Shown: positions 31,576 through 40,116, numbered from the stretch's first letter. The stretch: 64,000 bases of DNA from Mycobacterium sp. Z3061 (GCF_031583025.1 NZ_CP134062.1:3782001-3846000); one strand, 5' to 3'. A program made the numbers and translations. The notes: generated by a model not told the origin, from the sequence alone.

Positions 31576-31641
31576 CCAATGGCCCATCCGCGGACGTCAT
31601 CGGATACCTACCCTCCGAGGCGAAGCGGAAGGAGCGGTGGC

Positions 31642-32400
31642 ATGGCGGACCGCAGTACGCATCTCGGGATCGTCGTGGGTGTCGACGGCTCGCGCGGCTC
31701 CACCGTCGCCGTTCAGTGGGCCGCCCACGATGCGGCGCTGCGGGAGGTGCCGCTCACCCTGGTTCACGCCGCCCGGACCCGCAGCCAACGCCAGCGCGGG
31801 CAGGAGGTGCTCGACCAGGCTCTTCAAACCGTCGGCACCGGGATTCGGATTCGATGCGAAATGCCCTGCGCTACACCTGTATTTGCGTTGGCCGACCTGT
31901 CGGAGCACGCCGATCTGGTAGTGGTCGGCTGCCCTGGCAGCGGCGCAACGCCCGAATATCAGTTGTGTTCGGTCAGCTCGACGCTGGTCCATCATGCGCA
32001 TTGCCCGGTCGTCGTCATCCACGATGACGTCCAACTCAGCCCGGAAAGTCTCGCCGCGCCGGTGCTGGTGGGCGTCGACGGATCGCCAGAGGCCGAGTTG
32101 GCGATGGAGATCGCGGTCTTCGAAGCGTCCTCGCGCGGAGTGGGACTGATAGCCGTGCGTGCCTGCCAAGACCCTGATGGGCTGGACGAGACTCTGGCCG
32201 CGATTGCCGGATGGACCGACCGGCATCCGGATATCACGGTGCAGCAGGTGCCCGCGCTGGCCGATCCGGCGCCGGAGATGGTGGAGCACGCCACGAAAGC
32301 TCAGCTTGTGGTGGTGAGCAGCCAGATCACCTCCGGATTCGCGGTGACCGGCGTGCCGATTATCGTCGTCAGGACGTCGCCGGCCAGAGCGCGCACCTGA
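31642..32400 (+). CDS. Universal stress protein, two degenerate Usp domains
   Basis: 252 residues, two UspA-like domains. ATG 31642 has GGAAGGAG upstream (MADRSTHLGIVVGVDGSRGSTVAVQWA). The first domain starts with GVDGS and ends VVGCPGSGATPEYQLCSVSSTLVHHAHCPVVVI; the second has VLVGVDGSPEAELAMEIAVFEA but ends VVVSSQITSGFAVTGVPIIVV, so the ATP-binding G-2x-G-9x-G(S/T) pattern is eroded in the second domain. It is shorter and more diverged than the two stress proteins at 44-46 kb. Confidence 0.87.
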   Translation: MADRSTHLGIVVGVDGSRGSTVAVQWAAHDAALREVPLTLVHAARTRSQRQRGQEVLDQALQTVGTGIRIRCEMPCATPVFALADLSEHADLVVVGCPGSGATPEYQLCSVSSTLVHHAHCPVVVIHDDVQLSPESLAAPVLVGVDGSPEAELAMEIAVFEASSRGVGLIAVRACQDPDGLDETLAAIAGWTDRHPDITVQQVPALADPAPEMVEHATKAQLVVVSSQITSGFAVTGVPIIVVRTSPARART

Positions 32401-32519
32401 TCGACAATTCTCGCTGAAATCGGCCTGGAATCGGCAGCGTGGTTGCCAATCCAGTGGCGATCTCCCACATCGTTAACGCAACATTTGAATTTATTTACTA
32501 ATGCTTCCCGGACCTGTCC

Positions 32520-32861
32520 TCAGCACCCGATAAACGACGCGGTTCGGCAATCGGGAAAGTCGTTGGGCGGTGGGTCGTTCCCTTCGTAAACATAGCTGGG
32601 AGTACCGTATTTCATCTGCACGTTGCCCTGCCCGCGACCAACGGCGTACCAGGTGTGGCAGACATTCATATCCCACTCGACCATGTTCCATGGCCCCGTC
32701 GGCCACTCCATCGACTGCCCTGGGCACCAACGATGTGGGCCATATGTCGAGGAGGGGTCGGCCTGAGCCGTACCTGCGCCCATTGCGAGACCACCTACCG
32801 CGACCCCGAACGACAGCAGCGCTCCGGCGACAGCTCTTTTCCCTGTGTGACAATGCGTCAT
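32520..32861 (-). CDS. Small secreted cysteine-containing protein
   Basis: 113-residue exported protein of a mycobacterial family I cannot name. It has an N-terminal signal peptide (AVAGALLSFGVAVGGLAMGAG, cleavage after AQA). The mature part has four Cys (HRWCPGQ, MNVCHTWYA, FPDCRTA, FIGC) and a WCPGQ...W..W motif, typical of small actinobacterial secreted proteins of unknown role. ATG 32861 is preceded by AAAGGAG with 5-nt spacing; the GTG 6 bp upstream lies within that ribosome site and is not the start. The 119 bp after the preceding gene and the A/T-rich upstream region show nothing else. Confidence 0.75.
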   Translation of the reverse strand: MTHCHTGKRAVAGALLSFGVAVGGLAMGAGTAQADPSSTYGPHRWCPGQSMEWPTGPWNMVEWDMNVCHTWYAVGRGQGNVQMKYGTPSYVYEGNDPPPNDFPDCRTASFIGC

Positions 32862-33052
32862 TGACACTCCTTTCGTTGCTGTCGACCACTTTGCCTCCGG
32901 TATCTTGCGAAATTCTTGCGTTGACCGAATACCGGTGTCAATGGGTAATCTTTGTAGGGTTCCTGAGCATGCTGCTTTAAGTCATAATTGGCGTTTTCCA
33001 GAAATTGCCGAATGGCCGCTCGCGGTCTCGCGGGCCAATCCGGGAATCGTGG

Positions 33053-33133
33053 CTAATCTGCGGCAAAATCCGGCAGCGCCCGCTGACAGACGGCGTGCGC
33101 CTCCTCGGCGGAAAGCCCGCACAGTCGAAGTGT
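33053..33133 (-). pseudogene. Fragment of a TetR regulator C-terminus, duplicate of the gene at 34058
   Basis: Reading leftwards from 33133, 26 codons plus stop encode [20 protein letters not shown] and then PDFAAD. This closely matches the last 26 residues of the TetR at 34058-34690 ([26 protein letters not shown]). Aligned by eye, about four in five bases agree. No start or helix-turn-helix part remains. It is a broken copy, separated from the intact gene by the alpha/beta hydrolase, and shows that a TetR-hydrolase segment was once duplicated or rearranged here. Confidence 0.8.
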
Positions 33134-33194
33134 TGGCGCCAAGCCCCGTGCCGGTCGTGGTGGCGAGGCATCGTCGGCCACAGCCCGGCGAAGC

Positions 33195-34019
33195 TCAATC
33201 TCGCAGAAATTCCAGCACGTCAGCGTTGATCGTGTCGGCGTGCGTCGTGATCATTCCGTGCGGAAAATCCGTGTAGGTCTTCAGAATTCCGTTGCGCAAC
33301 AGGTCGGCCGACAATGGGCCGGCAGCCTGATAAGGCACGATCTGGTCGTCTTTGCTGTGCATCACCAAGACCGGCACGGCGATCTTCTTGAGGTCCTCGG
33401 TGAAATCCGTCTGGGAGAAGGCGACGATCCCGTCGTAGTGCGCCTTGGCGCCACCCATCATCCCCTGGCGCCACCAGTTGGCGATGCTCGCTTCAGATGA
33501 CGGGACGCCCGGCCGGTTGAAACCGTAGAAAGGGCCCGAGGGCAACGCCCGGTAGAACTCGGATCGATTGGCCGCCAACTGTGCCTGCAGGTCGTCGAAC
33601 ACCTCCTTGGGCAAGCCGAGCGGATTGGCGTCGGTCCGGACCATCAGCGGCGGGACCGCGCTTATCAGAACCGCTTTGGCCGCGCGACTTTCGCCGTGCC
33701 GGGCCAGATAGCGCACCACCTCGCCACCCCCGGTCGAGTGTCCGAGATGCACGGCGTCCCGCAGGTCGAGGTGATTGACCACCGCGGCGAGGTCGTCGGC
33801 GTAGTGGTCCATGTCGTGCCCGTCGGCCACTTGGGCTGACCGACCGTGCCCACGTCGATCGTGGGCGATCACCCGGTAGCCGTGCCCGAGGAAGAACAGC
33901 AGCTGGGCATCCCAGTCGTCGGACGACAGCGGCCAGCCGTGGCTGAACACCAGCGGCTGACCCGACCCCCAGTCCTTGAAGAAGATCTCGACGCCATCGC
34001 GAGTGGTGATGATCGGCAC
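33195..34019 (-). CDS. Alpha/beta hydrolase of the chloroperoxidase-like group
   Basis: 274-residue cofactor-free hydrolase (non-heme chloroperoxidase/esterase type). Family marks: [20 protein letters not shown] start, the oxyanion region [18 protein letters not shown], nucleophile elbow GHSTGGGE (S95), FIYGFNRPG-like lid with [12 protein letters not shown], acid Asp in [18 protein letters not shown], and catalytic His in [12 protein letters not shown]. It lies between a TetR gene and the TetR fragment on the same strand and may be the last gene of a catabolic unit. A ring-cleavage (meta-cleavage) hydrolase role is possible but not decided by sequence. Confidence 0.9.
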   Translation of the reverse strand: MPIITTRDGVEIFFKDWGSGQPLVFSHGWPLSSDDWDAQLLFFLGHGYRVIAHDRRGHGRSAQVADGHDMDHYADDLAAVVNHLDLRDAVHLGHSTGGGEVVRYLARHGESRAAKAVLISAVPPLMVRTDANPLGLPKEVFDDLQAQLAANRSEFYRALPSGPFYGFNRPGVPSSEASIANWWRQGMMGGAKAHYDGIVAFSQTDFTEDLKKIAVPVLVMHSKDDQIVPYQAAGPLSADLLRNGILKTYTDFPHGMITTHADTINADVLEFLRD

Positions 34020-34057
34020 GCCCGGACTATGCCACGGGTCAGCGACCGGCGCGAGGG

Positions 34058-34690
34058 TTAATCAGCGGCGAAGTCCGGCAGCGGCCGTTGACAGACGGCG
34101 TGCGCTTCCTCGGCGGTCATTCCGAACAGTCTCAGCACGTTTTCGGTGGCCGTGTCGGCCGCCAGCGCCCCATCCCGCTCCGGGTCGTTGCGCAACAACG
34201 CCCCGAGGCCCAGCAGCGCACCACCGGCGATGGCCAGCGAGAATTCCGGATCGTCGGTCTTAAACCGGCCGGCGGCCGCAGCGGCCTTGATGTCCCGCAG
34301 CGCCCGGGGCGCCAGACCACGATCCGACCACAGCAGCGTCGGTCCGTTCGCCAGCAGGATCTCGCTCTCCTGCGGACGCTGACGGAAAAGCCGGCCGGTG
34401 AGCCGGAAGCTGGTCGCGAACGTCTCAGCCGGATCCTCGATGGACTCGGTCAGCCGGTCCAGCAGCGCTCCGTGGGCGTCCAGCACGTCGGCCACCGCGG
34501 CTTCGAACAGCTGCTCCTTGCTGTCAAAGTGGTTGTAGAACGACCCCATTCCGACGTCGGCGGCCTGAGTGATCTCCAGAACGGGCACGTTGACTTTGCC
34601 CTCGGCGATCAGTCGTTGCGCGGCTTTGACCAGTGCCGAGCGGGTGCGTTGTTTGCGTCGGTCCAAGCGGCTGGAGCCGTCATCTGACAT
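34058..34690 (-). CDS. TetR family regulator of the aromatic catabolic operon
   Basis: 210-residue TetR repressor from ATG 34690 ([20 protein letters not shown]). Helix-turn-helix: [48 protein letters not shown]. Its divergent promoter, shared with the dioxygenase operon, contains two copies of a 14-bp palindrome (TGAYGATTTCGTCA), the likely operators. Its C-terminal 26 residues have a broken copy at 33053. It starts 38 bp before the hydrolase on the same strand, so it may also co-transcribe with that gene. The effector is probably a pathway aromatic compound (inference). Confidence 0.9.
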   Translation of the reverse strand: MSDDGSSRLDRRKQRTRSALVKAAQRLIAEGKVNVPVLEITQAADVGMGSFYNHFDSKEQLFEAAVADVLDAHGALLDRLTESIEDPAETFATSFRLTGRLFRQRPQESEILLANGPTLLWSDRGLAPRALRDIKAAAAAGRFKTDDPEFSLAIAGGALLGLGALLRNDPERDGALAADTATENVLRLFGMTAEEAHAVCQRPLPDFAAD

Positions 34691-34717
34691 CCCCACCTGA
34701 GCAGTATGCCTCAGATT

Positions 34718-34775
34718 TGATGATTTCGTCAGAACTCCTTGACTGCGAGTCCCGGTGTATGTGACGATTTCGTCA
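34718..34775. promoter_or_regulatory. Two palindromic operators between the TetR and dioxygenase genes
   Basis: TGATGATTTCGTCA at 34718-34731 and TGACGATTTCGTCA at 34762-34775, 44 bp apart. The second is a perfect TGACGA-TT-TCGTCA palindrome; the first differs by one base. Both lie in the divergent interval between TetR (34690) and the dioxygenase (34796), a strong configuration for repressor control of both directions. Confidence 0.75.
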
Positions 34776-34795
34776 GTTATTCACGAGAGGTGGTG

Positions 34796-35935
34796 ATGGA
34801 TGTGCTTGGCTCCCCGACGGAAGCGCACCGCGACCTGCACAGCGAGCAGGGCGCCCGACCCGACGAGCATTGCGGCCGATCCCGCAATCCGGTGATCAAG
34901 GTCGCCGACCTCGCCTGGCTGGAGTTCGAGAAGCCCGACCTCACCCGTTGTGAGGCCTTCGCGCGTGCTTTTGGATTCCAGACCGCACACCACGGACCCG
35001 ACGAGATCACGTTGCGCGGCACCGACGCAGGCGCACCGTGCGTGATCGTGCGACGTGGCCCGCGGTCACGATTCACCGCCGTGGCATTTCGCGCCTGCGA
35101 CGAGGTGGATGTGTTGCGACTGGCCGACAAGTCCGGCGCCGCCGCTCATCCGTTGCCGGAAGCCATCGGTGGCATGGCGGTCGATCTGTCGGACCCCACC
35201 GGCACGCGAGTGCGGGTCGTAGCCGGGATGCACGAGCTACCCGAGCTGCCCGGCCAACAGCCTCCGGTCTTCAATTTCGGGCACGAATTGTTGCGCACCA
35301 ACGCAACTCAGCGTCCGCCCCGGGTGCCGGCACGGATACAACGGTTGGGACACCTGGTGCTGCAGTCGACGAAGTATCTGCAGTCGCTGAACTGGTACCT
35401 GGACAACCTGGGGATGATCGTCAGCGACTTCCAGTACTTCCCTGGGCAGCGCGACCGGGGGCCGACCATGAGCTTCATCCGGTGCGATCGCGGGTCGACG
35501 CCGGCGGATCACCACACGCTGGCGTTGGCGCTCGGCCCGGTCAACCGCTACCTGCATTCGGCTTATCAGGTCAGCGATCTCGACGCGCTGGCCGCCGGCG
35601 GCGAGTTCCTCAAAGAGCGGGGCTATCTGCGCTCATGGGGAATCGGCCGGCACATCCAGGGCAGCCAGATCTTCGATTACTGGCGCGACCCGGACGGTTT
35701 CCTGGTCGAACATTTCACCGACGGGGACATGTTCGACAACACCCTGGAACCGGGCTGGGCGCCGTTGACCGCCTCGGGATTGGCCCAGTGGGGACCTCCC
35801 GCCACCCGCGACTTTCTGGGCACTGATCCGAAATCGGCTCGCCACGAGGTGACTTCGATGATCGGCGCGCTGCGTCAAAGTAACGAGTTCGACTTCAACC
35901 GCCTGATCGGCCTACTGAAAGTGTCTGTCTCATGA
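34796..35935 (+). CDS. Extradiol-type ring-cleavage dioxygenase (VOC superfamily)
   Basis: Probable Fe(II) extradiol dioxygenase or related glyoxalase-fold protein, 379 residues from ATG 34796. Two VOC domains: N-terminal about 32-145 (VIKVADLAWLEFEKPDL), C-terminal about 178-310. Candidate metal ligands sit where expected in type I extradiol enzymes: H186 (RLGHLVLQS), H239/H240 (DHHTLALAL) and E305 (FLVEHFTDGD). The long helix STKYLQSLNWYLDNLGM fits the family. It overlaps the next gene by 4 bp. It would cleave a catechol-like ring formed by the downstream flavin monooxygenase; substrate unknown. Confidence 0.85.
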   Translation: MDVLGSPTEAHRDLHSEQGARPDEHCGRSRNPVIKVADLAWLEFEKPDLTRCEAFARAFGFQTAHHGPDEITLRGTDAGAPCVIVRRGPRSRFTAVAFRACDEVDVLRLADKSGAAAHPLPEAIGGMAVDLSDPTGTRVRVVAGMHELPELPGQQPPVFNFGHELLRTNATQRPPRVPARIQRLGHLVLQSTKYLQSLNWYLDNLGMIVSDFQYFPGQRDRGPTMSFIRCDRGSTPADHHTLALALGPVNRYLHSAYQVSDLDALAAGGEFLKERGYLRSWGIGRHIQGSQIFDYWRDPDGFLVEHFTDGDMFDNTLEPGWAPLTASGLAQWGPPATRDFLGTDPKSARHEVTSMIGALRQSNEFDFNRLIGLLKVSVS

Positions 35936-36870
35936 CCATCTCGGTACTGCACACCACGGACGGCTGGTGGGTCGAGACTGCGGCCGGCGCCGCCAAGATC
36001 GCCACCGACGCCACCACCACCGCGCAACTGCTTTCCGAACGGGCCGCGATCGAGGCGGCCGCGGCTACCACCGACCGCGTCCCCGTGGACACCTTGGATG
36101 TGCTCTCACCGGTGACGAGGCCATGCCGGGTGGTCGCGCAGATGACGAACTTCGAGTCCCATGTCAGGGATGCGGGCATGGACCCCACGTCGATTCCGCT
36201 GACTTTCTTCCGCAAGGCGTCTGCTTCGATCTGTGGTCCGTTCGCCGACATCGTCAAGCCCGCGCACGTGCAGTTGCTCGACTACGAGGTGGAGATCGGC
36301 TTGGTGATCGGGCGCCCGATCACGATCGGCACCAGCATTTCCGACGCCAACCTCGCCGACTTTGTCGCCGGTCTGGTCGTCACGAACGATGTGTCGGCGC
36401 GCGACATCCAGCTGCCGCAGACGCAGTTCTACGAAGCCAAGTCCTATCCGACGTTCACACCGGTCGGCCCGCGGTTGGTGCTGCTGGACGCCGAAGAGCT
36501 GAAGCGCTTCGGGGATCTGCGACTGCGGCTGCGGGTCAACGGTGCGGAGCGCCAGAACGCGCTCGTCGAGGGCGACATGCTGTACCGCCCACTTCAGGCA
36601 CTGCAGTCGCTGACTCAGTTTCAGGAACTGGCAACGGGCGACCTGATCCTCACCGGAACACCCATGGGCACCGCCCTGAGCGCACCGCCGAAGCCGGTGG
36701 AGATCATCGGAAACCTGTTGCCGCCGGCCGTCAAATGGAAGGCCTTCTTCAAGCGTCAATCCGGCAACCCGAAGTATCTGCGGGAAGGAGACGTCGTCGA
36801 AGCGTCGGTCGCCACCGATGACGGGTCCATCGATCTGGGGACGCAGCGCAATTCCATTCGATACGCATGA
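35932..36870 (+). CDS. Fumarylacetoacetate hydrolase family protein
   Basis: FAH-fold enzyme, 312 residues. It hydrolyses or decarboxylates beta-keto acid intermediates in aromatic breakdown. The acidic metal-binding cluster is clear: VQLLDYEVEIGLVIGRPI (Asp and two Glu) with VVTNDVSARDIQLPQ, then SYPTFTPVGPRLV and the catalytic loop TGTPMGTALS. The N-terminal about 60 residues form a short extra domain. It overlaps both neighbours by 4 bp and is the second of three coupled genes. Confidence 0.9.
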   Translation: MTISVLHTTDGWWVETAAGAAKIATDATTTAQLLSERAAIEAAAATTDRVPVDTLDVLSPVTRPCRVVAQMTNFESHVRDAGMDPTSIPLTFFRKASASICGPFADIVKPAHVQLLDYEVEIGLVIGRPITIGTSISDANLADFVAGLVVTNDVSARDIQLPQTQFYEAKSYPTFTPVGPRLVLLDAEELKRFGDLRLRLRVNGAERQNALVEGDMLYRPLQALQSLTQFQELATGDLILTGTPMGTALSAPPKPVEIIGNLLPPAVKWKAFFKRQSGNPKYLREGDVVEASVATDDGSIDLGTQRNSIRYA

Positions 36871-38402
36871 ACGCCAACGCGATTCGGCACGTCCCCGTGG
36901 TGATCGTCGGGGCCGGGCCGACGGGCATCACCGCCGCCACGCTGTTGGCACAGTACGGAGTCCACAGCCTGATTCTCGAACGCTGGCCCGGGGTGTACCC
37001 ACAGCCGCGGGCGGTGCACCTCGACGACGAGATCTTCCGCGTTCTCGCACGCCTGGGCATTGCTGAGGAGTTCGCGGCCATCTCGCGGCCGACGCTCGGA
37101 CTTCGACTGCTGGACAACAAGTTCAACGTCTTCGCGGAATTTCATCGCAATCCCGATCACAGCGCGCACGGTTACCCCCAGGCGAACATGTTCGACCAAC
37201 CAGAGCTGGAGGGGCTGCTACGGGCCAACCTCAAGCGCTACCCGAACGCTGAGTTACGCGGAAATGCCGACGTCACGGCGATCTCGGCCCGCGGCAACGG
37301 TGCGCGTATCACCTACACCGACCGGACCGACGGAACCACTCAACAGGTCGATGCCGACTACCTGTTGGGCTGCGATGGCGCGAACAGCGTGGTGCGAAGC
37401 CACATCGGCTCTGCCATGCGCGATTTGAAGTTCGAACAGCGGTGGCTGGTCGTCGATGTCGCTACCGAGGCAGACCTCAGGCAGTGGGAAGGCGTCTATC
37501 AGATATGCGACCCGGCACGGGCCGGCACCTATATGCGTATCGGAGAATCCCGCTACCGCTGGGAGTTTCGGTTGCTGGACGGGGAAAGCGCCCGCGACTT
37601 CGACACCCTGGGTGCGCTCCGTCCGCTCATCTCGCCCTGGACCCGTCACGTCGACGACAGCGAACTCGATCTGTTGCGCGTCGCCGAGTACACCTTCCGG
37701 GCCCAGATCGCCGATCGATGGCGCCGTGGCAACATCTTCATTCTCGGTGACGCCGCACACCTCACTCCCCCCTTCATCGGCCAGGGCATGGGCGCCGGTC
37801 TGCGCGACGCGATGAACCTCAGCTGGAAGATCGCCGCGGTGTGCCACGGCACGCTGCCGCCGGACGTCCTGGACAGCTATCAACAGGAGCGTAAACCGCA
37901 CTGCCGCGCCTTGATTCGTTTGGCGCTCACCGTCGGCTGGTCGATGACCGGCGGGGGCCGGCTCGGCGACCTCACCCGGCGCACCGTCCTGCCCCGGGCC
38001 GGACTCATTCCCGGGCTGCGCAACAAGATCGTGGATTCCGCCACGCCCGCGCTGCGCCGCTCCGCTCTGATACACAAATCCCGCGGGCCCCGGCAGCTCG
38101 CCGGAAAGCTCTGCCCGAATCCGTTGCTGCCCAACGGTAAACGCTTGGACGACGCGGCCGGCGCCGGGTTCTCGGTGGTCACCCGGGCTCCGTTGCCGCC
38201 GGTTACCGGAAAGATGTTGCGCGAGCGAAACGTGCCCGTCATCGAAGCCGACCCGGGCAGCGAACTGGCGGCGTGGCTGCGCGACGGGCACGCCTCGGCC
38301 GCGCTCATACGTCCGGATCGGACGGTTATGCGTGCCGGTCGCGACCCGGCACTGGTGGCCGCGTCGGCGGTAACACTGCCAACACCGCAAAGGCGTCAGT
38401 AG
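36867..38402 (+). CDS. FAD-dependent aromatic hydroxylase (MhpA-like)
   Basis: Class A flavoprotein monooxygenase, 511 residues, of the 3-(3-hydroxyphenyl)propanoate hydroxylase type: it ortho-hydroxylates a phenolic ring using NAD(P)H and oxygen. Motifs: GxGxxG in VVIVGAGPTGITAATLL (about 11-27), the DG motif LLGCDGANSVVRSHIG, the FAD-binding ILGDAAHLTPPFIGQGMGAGLRDAMNL, and a thioredoxin-like C-terminal region. Only about 45 bases before its stop, the sequence coincides with the reverse of a truncated DUF3349 gene, so its last residues (SAVTLPTPQRRQ) may be newly acquired. Third gene of the coupled operon. Confidence 0.9.
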   Translation: MNANAIRHVPVVIVGAGPTGITAATLLAQYGVHSLILERWPGVYPQPRAVHLDDEIFRVLARLGIAEEFAAISRPTLGLRLLDNKFNVFAEFHRNPDHSAHGYPQANMFDQPELEGLLRANLKRYPNAELRGNADVTAISARGNGARITYTDRTDGTTQQVDADYLLGCDGANSVVRSHIGSAMRDLKFEQRWLVVDVATEADLRQWEGVYQICDPARAGTYMRIGESRYRWEFRLLDGESARDFDTLGALRPLISPWTRHVDDSELDLLRVAEYTFRAQIADRWRRGNIFILGDAAHLTPPFIGQGMGAGLRDAMNLSWKIAAVCHGTLPPDVLDSYQQERKPHCRALIRLALTVGWSMTGGGRLGDLTRRTVLPRAGLIPGLRNKIVDSATPALRRSALIHKSRGPRQLAGKLCPNPLLPNGKRLDDAAGAGFSVVTRAPLPPVTGKMLRERNVPVIEADPGSELAAWLRDGHASAALIRPDRTVMRAGRDPALVAASAVTLPTPQRRQ

Positions 38403-38472
38403 CCGGCACGCCTTTGGGATATCCGGCGCGCGCGAAATTCACAATCCTCGCAATGGTGTGGCCGGTGATCAT
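38326..38472 (-). pseudogene. Truncated DUF3349 family gene
   Basis: A good ribosome site (GAGGAG) and ATG 38472 start MITGHTIARIVNFARAGYPK and then GVPATDAFAVLAVL, which matches the N-terminal IV.W.RAGYP.GVP..D...LLALL signature of mycobacterial DUF3349 proteins. These are normally about 100 residues, but here resemblance stops near 38371, where the frame runs antisense into the monooxygenase 3' end and stops at 38326. I read it as the cut-off start of a resident gene at an insertion or deletion junction. Confidence 0.7.
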
Positions 38473-38737
38473 CCGTCTCTCCTCGCGCGCTGGTAGCACC
38501 AGGGTATGCCCGTTATAACTGGGCTCAAACACGAGCGAAATCCCTGGACGCTAAACGAAGTTCGCGCTGTGGCGTGAGCCAGCCCACAGGTTTGAGGAGT
38601 CGGTGGTTCGGAAACTCTGACGCTGCGGGGGGCTCTCTGGAACGACGCGGAAGTTGGTCCTGACCCCTGTTGGCCGAGCGCAGTAGAGCGCAGCGCTAGG
38701 TCGCAATGCAAGCGAGCAAGTTATGCAGGAGGAATTC

Positions 38738-38971
38738 ATGTCGGACAAGAGTGGCCCGCAAGAGGGCGTCGAGGGCGTCGTCGAGGGCGTTAAGGGCAAG
38801 GCGAAGGAAGTCATCGGTGCAGTCACGGGCCGTGACGACGTGAAGCGCGAGGGTCAGGCCCAGCAGGACAAGGCCGACGCTCAGCGTGATGCAGCCAAGA
38901 AGGAAGCCGAAGCGGAAGCCGCCCGTGGCGGTGCCGAGGCAGCCGAGCAGCGCCAGAAGGCCAACCAGTAG
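38738..38971 (+). CDS. CsbD-like stress protein
   Basis: 77-residue CsbD-family protein (general stress, function unclear) from ATG 38738, preceded at 7 nt by AGGAGG. It carries the family hallmark GVEGVVEGVKGKAKEVIGAVTGRDDVKREGQAQQDKADAQR and an Ala/Lys/Glu-rich, helical, soluble remainder. A strong hairpin terminator lies 10 bp downstream. It converges with the six-gene stress operon ending at 39053. The 265 bp before it contain no other recognisable gene. Confidence 0.9.
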   Translation: MSDKSGPQEGVEGVVEGVKGKAKEVIGAVTGRDDVKREGQAQQDKADAQRDAAKKEAEAEAARGGAEAAEQRQKANQ

Positions 38972-38981
38972 CTTGATGCGA

Positions 38982-39017
38982 GAATGGGCCCAGACCGGTA
39001 ACGGACTGGGCCCATTC
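38982..39017. terminator. 12-bp-stem hairpin, bidirectional terminator
   Basis: GAATGGGCCCAG at 38982-38993 and CTGGGCCCATTC at 39006-39017 are perfect complements around a 12-base loop. It sits 10 bp after the CsbD stop and 36 bp after the HAD gene's stop on the other strand, serving both convergent units. No T-run is needed for the call in this genus. Confidence 0.8.
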
Positions 39018-39052
39018 GCTTGCCCTTGACACGATTGACCACTGCGCCGCGA

Positions 39053-39736
39053 CTACTCCCTCGCCAGCGTCGCGATCCGCGTCTGCTCGATATTGGCAAG
39101 CAGCTTCTCGGTGTTCTCGAAAACCTGCGCCGCTCCGGCATCGTGCAACTCCGAGGCCGACACTCCGCCGCTGAGCACCCCGATACAGGACAGCTTCGCA
39201 CGTGAGCAGGCCTCGGCATCCCAAATGGCATCACCGACGAACACGGCGCGCTCCGCGGTGACGCCGGCACGTTCCAGCGCAATTTCGATGATGTCGGGCT
39301 TGGGCTTCGCGGTGTCCACATCGGCTGACGACGTGACTGCGGCAACAAGATCGTCACAGTCCAGGACCTTGCGCAGCAACTCCAGTTCATCGTCGGGCGC
39401 CGACGTTGCCAATACGACCTTCAGGCCCATATCGGCGACCCGGCGCAGCAGCTCGCGGGCACCAGGCAAGGGATGCAGCAGTGAGGCGACTTCCCGGTAG
39501 TAGCGGGAATGCAAGTCCTTCAACCGTTTCTGGGTGTCCTCTGGCGCGTCGTCGGACAAGGACCTAACAAGCGTCGAACCGTCCATGCCGATGGACCGGT
39601 GAATCCGCCACGTCTCTACGTCGATGCCGACTTCGCCGAACGCGCGCTGCCAGGCGTCGATGTGCAGATAATTCGAGTCAACCAGCGTGCCGTCGATGTC
39701 GAACAACACCGCGGCCTGAAGTCCGTTGGCGCTCAA
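39053..39736 (-). CDS. HAD-superfamily phosphatase
   Basis: Haloacid dehalogenase phosphatase (phosphoglycolate phosphatase/beta-phosphoglucomutase-like), 227 residues. Motif I DIDGTLVDSNYL, motif II (LATSAPDD), motif III/IV KPKPDIIEIALERAG and VFVGDAIWDAEAC. I start at TTG 39736, two bases after the stop of the upstream membrane protein, giving MSANGLQAAVLFDIDGTL; the frame beyond that has no family match. Last gene of the SigF-headed operon. Confidence 0.88.
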   Translation of the reverse strand: MSANGLQAAVLFDIDGTLVDSNYLHIDAWQRAFGEVGIDVETWRIHRSIGMDGSTLVRSLSDDAPEDTQKRLKDLHSRYYREVASLLHPLPGARELLRRVADMGLKVVLATSAPDDELELLRKVLDCDDLVAAVTSSADVDTAKPKPDIIEIALERAGVTAERAVFVGDAIWDAEACSRAKLSCIGVLSGGVSASELHDAGAAQVFENTEKLLANIEQTRIATLARE

Positions 39737-39738
39737 CG

Positions 39739-40116
39739 TCAGAACAGGATCGCGATAGTAGCGAAGTCGGCCGCCAGCAGGGCCAGCGCGACCACGGGAA
39801 CGATCCAGCCTCGACGCCGCAGCGCGGTGAAGAAGGAGGCGATTATCGTCAACCCGGCGATCACGGGAGCGCCGTAGAAGAGCACCCCGTACAGCACGCC
39901 GTCCGGCCCCAGGTCGGGGCACTGTGCGGTGCTACACGCGGCCATGCTCATCGCAGCGCCGACCGCGAAGATCATGACCAACGCGGCGGCCGGCACGGTC
40001 AGCGCCGCCAGTATCCAATTCACCACGCCCCGCCGACCCCGGCCGTGCGCGGGTTCAGCCATCGGCGCAGGTGTTGCCCTGCCCGCCTGGGTGGTTTCTT
40101 CGCTGCGCACACTCAT
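39739..40116 (-). CDS. Small membrane protein
   Basis: 125-residue protein with no family I recognise. After a charged N-terminus (MSVRSEETTQAGRAT ... GRGRRG) come three hydrophobic segments: VVNWILAALTVPAAALVMIF, GVLYGVLFYGAPVIAGLTII and GWIVPVVALALLAADFATIA, so it spans the membrane three times. Two Cys (AACSTAQCPDL) lie in the loop between helices 1 and 2. It is 9 bp after the glycosylase gene and 2 bp before the HAD gene. Confidence 0.8.
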   Translation of the reverse strand: MSVRSEETTQAGRATPAPMAEPAHGRGRRGVVNWILAALTVPAAALVMIFAVGAAMSMAACSTAQCPDLGPDGVLYGVLFYGAPVIAGLTIIASFFTALRRRGWIVPVVALALLAADFATIAILF

